DNA of 64,000 bases from Cycas panzhihuaensis (Eukaryota; Cycadophyta): NCBI GenBank assembly GCA_023213395.1, contig CM041465.1, positions 48,801,741-48,865,740 of the forward strand. The letters are read 5' to 3'. A program made the translations under genes and the position numbers. The notes under the pieces were generated by a model. It saw only the letters and a program-made list of their open reading frames with translations, had not been told where the DNA came from and ran no database searches. Numbering within the stretch: the stretch's first letter is position 1; every line of letters starts with the position of its first letter. Of the stretch, positions 58,231 to 64,000 are shown piece by piece.

Positions 58231-59130
58231 CACCCAGGACGTAGTCTTGGCCCCGGGCAAGGTCATTAAGGTTGGGTTGGAATGCTCTCCTGATGAGGTA
58301 AGGGAATACTCCCTTCTGTTCCAGGAGTTTCGAGACATTTTCGCATGGGATTATGTTGACATGAAGGGAATCGACCCCTCGATTGTCACTCATAACCTCA
58401 CCACCCTTCCTGGCGGCCATACATGCGCCAAAGCGGCGTCCCTTCACCTGAAGCTTTCTGCCGCCGTCAAGATGGAGGTAGAAAAGCTTACTGGACTCAT
58501 TACCTCTATTGATTACCCCAAGTGGGTCTCCAACATTGTTCCCGTTGCTAAAAAGAATGGGGCAATCCGTATATGTGCCGACTTTCGCGACATCAACAAC
58601 GCTTGCCCTTAGGACAATTTCAGCTACCCTTCCTAGATCGGATCATTGATCGCACGGTAGGATTCAAGTGATGTCCCTAATGGACGGCTTCTCTGTTACA
58701 ACCAAATTGATTTCTCACCAAGACCGCCATAAGGCGGCCTTCACTACTCCTTGGGGTACCTTCGCCTGAGGCGATGCCCTTTGGCCTTAAAAATGCGGTG
58801 CTACTTACCAAAGAGCCATGCATTTCGTCTTCCACGACCTCATCAACGACACGTTGGAGGTCTTTATGGATGATATGATGGGTCTTTCCGTGAGAGCCCA
58901 TCACCCTTCCGCTTGCGTGCCATCTTCTCACGATGCCGCGAGTATCACGTCGACCTTAATCCGCTTAAATGTGTGTTTGCGTTACCTCGGGTAAACTCCT
59001 TGGATTGCTCGTATCCAAGCGGGGAATCCAGATCGACCCACGACAAAGTCGTGGCGATCCTCGACATGCCGCCACCTAGAACTCGGCAGATTAAGTCGTT
59101 CTAGCGGGGCTCGGTTTCCTCAGCGCTTCT
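58231..59130 (+). pseudogene. Gyp-3 reverse transcriptase, frameshifted
   Basis: Begins in frame with the linker: FRDIFAWDYVDMKGIDPSIV, YPKWVSNIVPVAKKNGAIRI and CADFRDINNACP, then a stop (Lys expected). The rest is split among frames: GF-S-YNQIDFSP, DRHKAAFTTPWGTF, MPFGLKNA, ATYQRAMHFVFHDL, then EVFMDDMMGLSV, which keeps the catalytic Asp pair, and RCREYHVDLNPLKCVFALP. Each break can be explained by loss or change of one or two bases, often at a short g run. The residues match OTA-type RT. Polymerase activity is lost unless the breaks are sequence errors. Confidence 0.8.
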
Positions 59131-59598
59131 TAGCGACTTGCTGTGAGCTAAACCCCTCACAAACGTTGAAGAAGGGAGCTCCTTTTGCACAGTCCGACAA
59201 GACCCAAAAGGCCTTCAAGGACTCAAGGAAGCCTTGGCTTCCGCCTCCTACGCTGGCGCCTCCCTGTTCAATAGGCCCTTCATCCTGTATACCTCGTGGC
59301 CAGATCCTTGGGCGCTATGCTCGCTCAAGAGGACGACTCGAACCGAGAGAGCTATATATTTCATCGGCCGCACTCTAGGTCACCGAGCTTAACTATTCCC
59401 GAGAAGGAATGCCTCTCCTTGGTCCATGCCACCAAGAAGTTTAGGCACTACTTGCTTGGCAACACTACCAAGGTGATCGTTCAATCTGATCCCTTGAGAT
59501 ACTTACTTACTCGTTCGGATTGTGGTGGGGTAGGTCGTTGGGCCGTCCTACTCTAGGAATTTGATCTCCTTATCGTTAACCAGAAATCAAAGAAGGGC
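59131..59598 (+). pseudogene. Gyp-3 RNase H
   Basis: KKGAPFAQSDKTQKAFKDS marks the RT-RNase H connection; then LYTSWPDPWALCSL, TERAIYFIGRTL and, after a stop and frame change, EKECLSLVHATKKFRHYLLG and SDPLRYLLTRSD, the RNase H end. It passes almost directly into integrase through KGMIVAEQLVDAPIP. No second RNase H domain is seen before integrase. Confidence 0.75.
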
Positions 59599-61000
59599 AT
59601 GATAGTGGCCGAGCAACTTGTAGACGCCCCTATCCCTAACTCCTTTGATACTCCCGTTGACGACTCTCTCCCCGATGAGTCCATCTTGACGATTCAGGGA
59701 GCTCCTCCCCATCTGCTCATCGACAATGAGTGGTACGGTGACATAGTGCGGTATCTCACGCAGCTGCAATACCGCCCCGACGCTAGTAACAAAGTCAAAT
59801 CTCGTATCCGGACTTCTGCCAGGCAGTACCTCCTCATGGACGAGGTGTTGTATAAGAGGTCCTTCGATGGGGTCCTCCTCCGCTGCGTCACTTGGCAGGC
59901 GAGCCAAGTGTTTCGCGAATGCCATCACGGCATTTGTGGAGGTCACTTTGGGGGCCAGTCTATGGCTCAGAGGATCCTTCGCATGGGCTATTTTTGGCCG
60001 TCTCTTTTTAGAGACGCTCATGCTTTTGCTCAGAAATGTCAGCGATGTCAAGAACGCGCCAACAATTCCCATGTGCCCTCCGCGGCCTTGCATCCTATTG
60101 TTCCGCCGTGGCCTTTCGCTCAGTGGGGGATAGATCTCATTGGAGCTATCTCCCCACCTTCATCATCGCAGCACAAGTTCATCTTGACTGCCACGGAGTA
60201 TTTCACCAAATGGGCGGAGGCCATCCCCTTGATCACTACCCCGGCAAAACAATTTGCTACGTTCATTTACCGGACATCATTTGCCTTGTTTGAATTCGGA
60301 TGTCCTAATCACTGACAATGGAACTCTTTTCTGTAATAAGGAGGTGGACGAGCTTTGTGAGAAGTTCAAAATCTCTCATAAGACTTCTTCCCCTTATTAC
60401 CCTCAGGCAAATGGCCAGGTGGAGTCTTTTAATAAGACTCTTGTCAGCATCCTCAAGAAAACCGTTGCTCAATCCCAGAGGGATTGGCATCTTCAGCTGC
60501 CCTCTGCCTTGTGGGCTTATCGTACCTCTATCCGATTCATACGGGAATGACCCGATTCTCTCTGGTCTCACAGTGCGAGGCGGTGCTCCCATTGGAGGTG
60601 GAGATCCCTTCTCTGCGAGTTTCCCTTCGAGGTTTCATCGACGAAGAGTCGATCCGGCAGGCCCACCTGCTCGACCTCGAAGCTTTGGATGAGAGACGCT
60701 TAGCCGCCTACCAGGCTAACCTAGCATCCAAAGCCCGCTCACAAAGGGCTCAGGATAAACGCCTTCGTTCCCACCCTTTGTTTCCTGGGGACTACGTCCT
60801 CAAGCTCGAATATCTCCATGACCGTTTGACCAAATTCAAACCCCGATGGGTTGGTCTCTTTGTCATTATCGAATCCCTCGATAATGGTGCTTCTGAGATA
60901 GCCACCACGGAAGGCTCGAATTTGAGAAAGCCGTTAATGGGATGTTCCTTAAGAAGTTTTACGCATGATCCCTCGGTGATTCCTTCGCCTTGCTCCGAAA
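59599..61000 (+). pseudogene. Gyp-3 integrase
   Basis: One long open stretch (59599-60315, 238 residues) holds the zinc region CHHGICGGHFGGQSMAQRIL ... CQRCQ and the first catalytic Asp in WGIDLIGAISP. After a one-base shift near 60300 the frame at 60254-60550 gives DVLITDNGTLFCNKEVDELC (second Asp) and YYPQANGQVESFNKTLVSIL (catalytic Glu). A further shift near 60545 leads to 60484-61065 with LGVDEES-like RQAHLLDLEALDERRLAAYQ and FPGDYVLKLEYLHDRLTKFK, the C-terminal region. No chromodomain. The DDE triad is intact; only frameshifts spoil it. Confidence 0.82.
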
Positions 61001-61633
61001 TGAGCCTAAACTACCATCTTAGGTTGTCCCCATTCTTCCCATCCACGGGTAGAGTGGCAACTTAAGACGGATTCCTTCTTCTTTTTCCGGTTCCTTTCGC
61101 GGAACCCGCGTTCCCGTATTCTTTTGGGAACCCTTATGTCGTCTTGCTTGGGCATCCCCCAATCAGGAGGACACTTGGGGGCATCGTTGCTCCCCTTTCC
61201 TGCCCATCGTTTCCTTCGCATATCCCGCTATGCTCTCCTGTAGACATGTACTCCGTTCTGCTCCCTAACCTCACGCTTCTACGTCGTCCCGTTCACGGCG
61301 TGTGTGTGTGCCCCTGTTAGGTGTGTGGTCGTACATGGGAGGAAACGTGTGCATCATATAACAAAATATACACGACATAAAACATCTACAACGTAACATT
61401 TACAATACACAAAAAACAACCATGCATATCATCCACATATGGCACATCATATACAGTATCTCATATCCAAATGGGGTCCATTCACCCCATGCATATATAT
61501 ATACATATCAAAAATCATATCATCATACATCCTGGGAAGCCGGCGTCCTTGCAGGGGGGGTACAATCATATGGTCCTATATATGACCCCCTGGAGGCCCG
61601 TGCTTTCCTCTATCAAATCTGCATATACATGCC
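61001..61633 (+). other. Gyp-3 3' untranslated region and end of the antisense gene
   Basis: 61001-61345 is similar to the Gyp-4 3' region (46045-46490). 61346-61633 is A+T-richer, with catatatatatatacatat near 61490, and probably contains the transcription end of the antisense gene. Confidence 0.5.
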
Positions 61634-63522
61634 CTACTGCTGTGGCCCCGCTCCTGGGGTGCCATCTCCCGGTCTCTGTGATCCCTCTCCTAGGGACCAC
61701 ATGCCTCCGAGGCTCCTCACAGGCCTCCGAGCCGCTGCCTCGCTCTCCTCATCCCTAGGTCGTCTCGGGGTCGTCGCCGCCGTGTGGGTCCGCATCCTGC
61801 TCCGGCTCGACCTCGAGACCATCTGCGCTACTAGCTGATCGTATCTGGCCTGGATACAATCCTGCTCTCCCCGGAGCACCTCCTCTGTCATCCTGAGACG
61901 CTCTGTGATGATTATCAGCTGGGTCCTGCTCTCGCTATCTCCTTTGTACCACCACTGTGCCTCTAGAGTCTGGACCCGCCTCGCTCGTCTCTCTCTCTCG
62001 CTGCGTCATCCCTCCGCGCCTCGCGTCGTCTCTCTCCTGCGTCCACACGGGATGTGGCATGCTCTTGGGACTCTGCAGCCCATATGTCCCTCGCCCTCAC
62101 CAATGGGGCGAACGCCTCTATGTGGGCTCCTACTGCTCTAAGCTCATCCCCTGCCTGGATGGGCGGTTGCCCCTCTGCGTACACCTGAGGGAATATCTCC
62201 CTCGCCACAGCCTCTATCAGTCTCCTGATCTCTGCTATACCTGCCAATGCAACACGTCATGCGTCAGTCTATATACCATGATCAAATCAAACCAAACATC
62301 TATCTGGATGCTAAATGACTTTGGAAAAGGTTGGCTCTCACCTGCTGTGGCCGCCTGATCCTCCGGTCGCGCGGCATCCTCTCCTCCTGGCTCTCCACCC
62401 GCTGCGGGTGCCTCGTCTTCGGGCACCTCCTCTGCCTGGGTCCCTCTCCTCATGGGGGTGGCCCCAGCTCTCGTCCCTGCGGATCCCATCGCGATCCGTA
62501 GCCTGCGGGCCCTAGTCACGGGTCCCCTGACCTCACCCTGCGCTCCTGATGGGCCTGCCTCTCCTCCGGCAGCCCCGGATGGACCCTCTGCCTGTCCTGC
62601 TATCCCTGAAGGACCTGCCTCCCCTGCAGGTCGTGACGGGCCGGCCCCACTATCTCCACTATCCCCGTCGTCACTGCTGTCATCTCCTGCGGACACTCGG
62701 CTCGCGCCTCATCGTCACTATCCCACCTACCTGTCACCTGTAAGGCTCGGTATGTAGTGCAGGGGAGGGTGAGGAGGTCTAGTGATGTCGCCTCCACTGA
62801 TCGCCTGACGTGGGCCCTGTCCTCCATCCCCCTCAGTCGAGTCTGCCATCTGTGGACCATCGGGGCCTGATCTGTGATAGGGTGAGGTCCCCCCGCTGGT
62901 GCCACTGCCGCGAAGTGATCAAAATACCAACACTGCAACAGCGTGCTATATGATAGCCCTCCTCTGCCGGATGTCCTGATAGTGTCCAGTTGTGCGACTA
63001 GGTTCGCCGCTATCAGGGCCGCCCAGTCCATCCTCTCACCGGCTTCGCAGCGGCGAACTGCATCCATCCATCCTCCTGGTATCTCTCTATAGTTACATTT
63101 AAAATCCGGAGCGAGAATGCACAAGATGATCATCTTCCTCACTCGAGGAATCCGGATAGTAGAACTGCTTGGAGGGTGCTCCCTCCGATCCCACCTGCCA
63201 GCTCCTGTGAAGAACAGAGCTGCCTCCTGTCTTGTTGCCTCGGTCTTTGGGCGTCCGAGTCTCACCGGCCTCCCTGCCGGAACTCCCGATGTCCATGGGA
63301 TATCCCTCGGCGTGACCATCACATCCCCACATGGTAGGTGGAACACATGCCTCCTCCCGGTCCCAATGGGACACTATAGCCACCAAGAGCCTCAGTCGGC
63401 GTGTCTTGAGGTGTCTTGAGGGCCTTGTACAGGCCACACCTCTCCAGCATGTCCCTATCCTCCTGAGTCATCATCTCCATGTAACTCAGCATAGCCATAC
63501 CCACGTTCTCGCTGTTATCTAC
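61634..63522 (-). pseudogene. Antisense extra gene of Gyp-3 with plant mobile domain
   Basis: Minus strand, opposite to gag-pol. A start at 63522 gives MVDNSENVGMAMLSYMEMMT and RDMLERCGLYKAL; another frame gives LVAIVSHWDREEAC; a third gives VFHLPCGDVMVTPRDI, WMDAVRRCEAGERMDWAALI and TLLQCWYFDHF. Together these follow the plant mobile domain pattern (LVxRWxxETHxFHLPxGExxxTLxDV ... LLQxWxxxxF). Then come a Gly/Pro/Ser/Ala-rich region with repeated GPSG (62400-62690), an intron at 62241-62341, and an Arg/Glu-rich coiled coil to the stop at 61634. Frameshifts lie near 63350, 62690 and 61980. Extra antisense genes are known in plant OTA elements. Function unknown. Confidence 0.72.
62241..62341 (-). 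other. Predicted 101-base intron in the antisense gene
   Basis: Minus strand: gcag / gtgagagcc at 62341 and ttggcag / gtatag at 62241. Both sites fit plant consensus. The frame before (ending QAATA) and after (IAEIRRLIEAVAREIFPQ) joins in phase 1; unspliced reading meets a stop at 62235. Confidence 0.55.
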
Positions 63523-64000
63523 CATGAGGACAAACCCCACACCAAAAACACTTCAAGTCAGTCTCATGTCAGCTATTATTACCTCTCTCTCTCTCAAATC
63601 TCTCTGCACGAGATTTGGGGCTCTTGTGGCCCTCATATCTATTTTTCTCGCCTTCACGCGCCTTAGCGCCAAACTTAGCGATCTGCTAAGTTTGTACGCA
63701 GGTCCCATGGCGATTCGGGGCCCCGGCGATGATCGCTGACACCGCGATCATTGCTGCCATGATGACCCCCTAAAGGGGTTTTACGCCAAAAACAAAAATT
63801 TCTTACGGTGGACCCTGTGGGGCCCAGACGAACTCCCTAATGCCCAGGTCCCCGCCTCTTTTTGGGTCCGATTCAGGTCCCGGGAAGCCTTCCGTTACCC
63901 ATAAGGGGCACTAAACTATGCAAAATAACCTTTAAAAAGCTACAAAAAGCAACAAACTTTGAACTTCGATTTGGGTCAGGTTTAGTGATATCCACTCACT
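63523..64000. other. Upstream region of the antisense gene
   Basis: Contains a ct-repeat near 63583-63605 and otherwise no coding motif. It should hold the promoter of the antisense gene and lead to the 3' LTR of Gyp-3, which is not reached. Confidence 0.4.

Larger units (their letters stand above)
41875..64000 (+). mobile_element. Gyp-3: OTA-type Ty3/gypsy with antisense PMD gene (right end outside)
   Basis: The 5' LTR starts tgtttccc at 41875 and, with Gyp-4 removed, ends ca at 54226, about 2.56 kb. A primer-binding site (54228), gag, protease, RT, RNase H and integrase follow on the plus strand, then an antisense gene before the missing 3' LTR. No chromodomain is seen. RT and gag motifs match the OTA group (Athila/Tat-like). 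RNase H runs directly into integrase, so the second RNase H known from Ogre and Retand seems absent. Frameshifts break pol, so this copy is probably inactive. Confidence 0.85.

Noticed and set aside
1-64000. Integrated pararetrovirus or other virus
   Set aside because: All RT readings are of Copia or Ty3/gypsy type with LTRs and integrase; no movement protein or viral coat motif seen.

Overview
The window is nuclear DNA of a land plant, made almost entirely of LTR retrotransposons nested inside one another. The plant assignment rests on Ty1/copia and chromodomain Ty3/gypsy elements primed by initiator-Met-tRNA-like sites, Ty3/gypsy elements of the OTA (Athila/Tat-like) type with LTRs near 2.5 kb, a plant mobile domain (PMD), and a fragment of a plant-type kinesin-14. 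I see no intact host gene, no tRNA or rRNA gene, and nothing bacterial or organellar. The species cannot be named from this sequence.

Layout. 1-1769: ends of two decayed Copia elements in opposite orientations. 1770-13803: Copia-1 (minus; flanking duplication cttta), split by the chromovirus Gyp-1 (7068-13208, plus; duplication aaata). 13809-14697: unclassified A+T-rich DNA. 14698-21485: Copia-2 (minus; agact/atact). 21486-22963: unclassified, with a possible decayed tRNA-type SINE. 22964-37746: Copia-3 (minus, same family as Copia-2). Its reverse transcriptase is interrupted by LARD-1 (24098-31940, plus; gatat), a long non-coding LTR element, which is itself interrupted by a gag-only Copia (24518-28664, minus; gtatt/atatt). 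LARD-1 carries, in antisense, a piece of a kinesin-14 motor domain. 37747-41874: the left part of an old Ty3/gypsy element, Gyp-2 (plus). 41875-64000: base composition changes abruptly. Gyp-3 (plus, right end outside the window) is inserted in Gyp-2, and its 5' LTR is split by Gyp-4 (43062-52851, minus; gattc), a shortened relative of Gyp-3. At its 3' side Gyp-3 carries an antisense gene with a plant mobile domain and a spliceable intron.

How the parts relate. Gag, protease, integrase, reverse transcriptase and RNase H are the usual retrotransposition proteins. No copy here is intact. Elements left of 41.9 kb are full of stop codons where Trp, Gln or Arg is expected and have lost catalytic residues by G-to-A changes, consistent with long methylation-driven decay. 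Gyp-3 and Gyp-4 are much less decayed and are broken mainly by small indels. Gyp-4 lacks RT, RNase H and integrase and could only have moved with help from a full-length relative such as Gyp-3.

Boundaries come from reading LTR pairs, primer-binding sites and target-site duplications by eye. Domain calls are from motif recognition, not from database searches.
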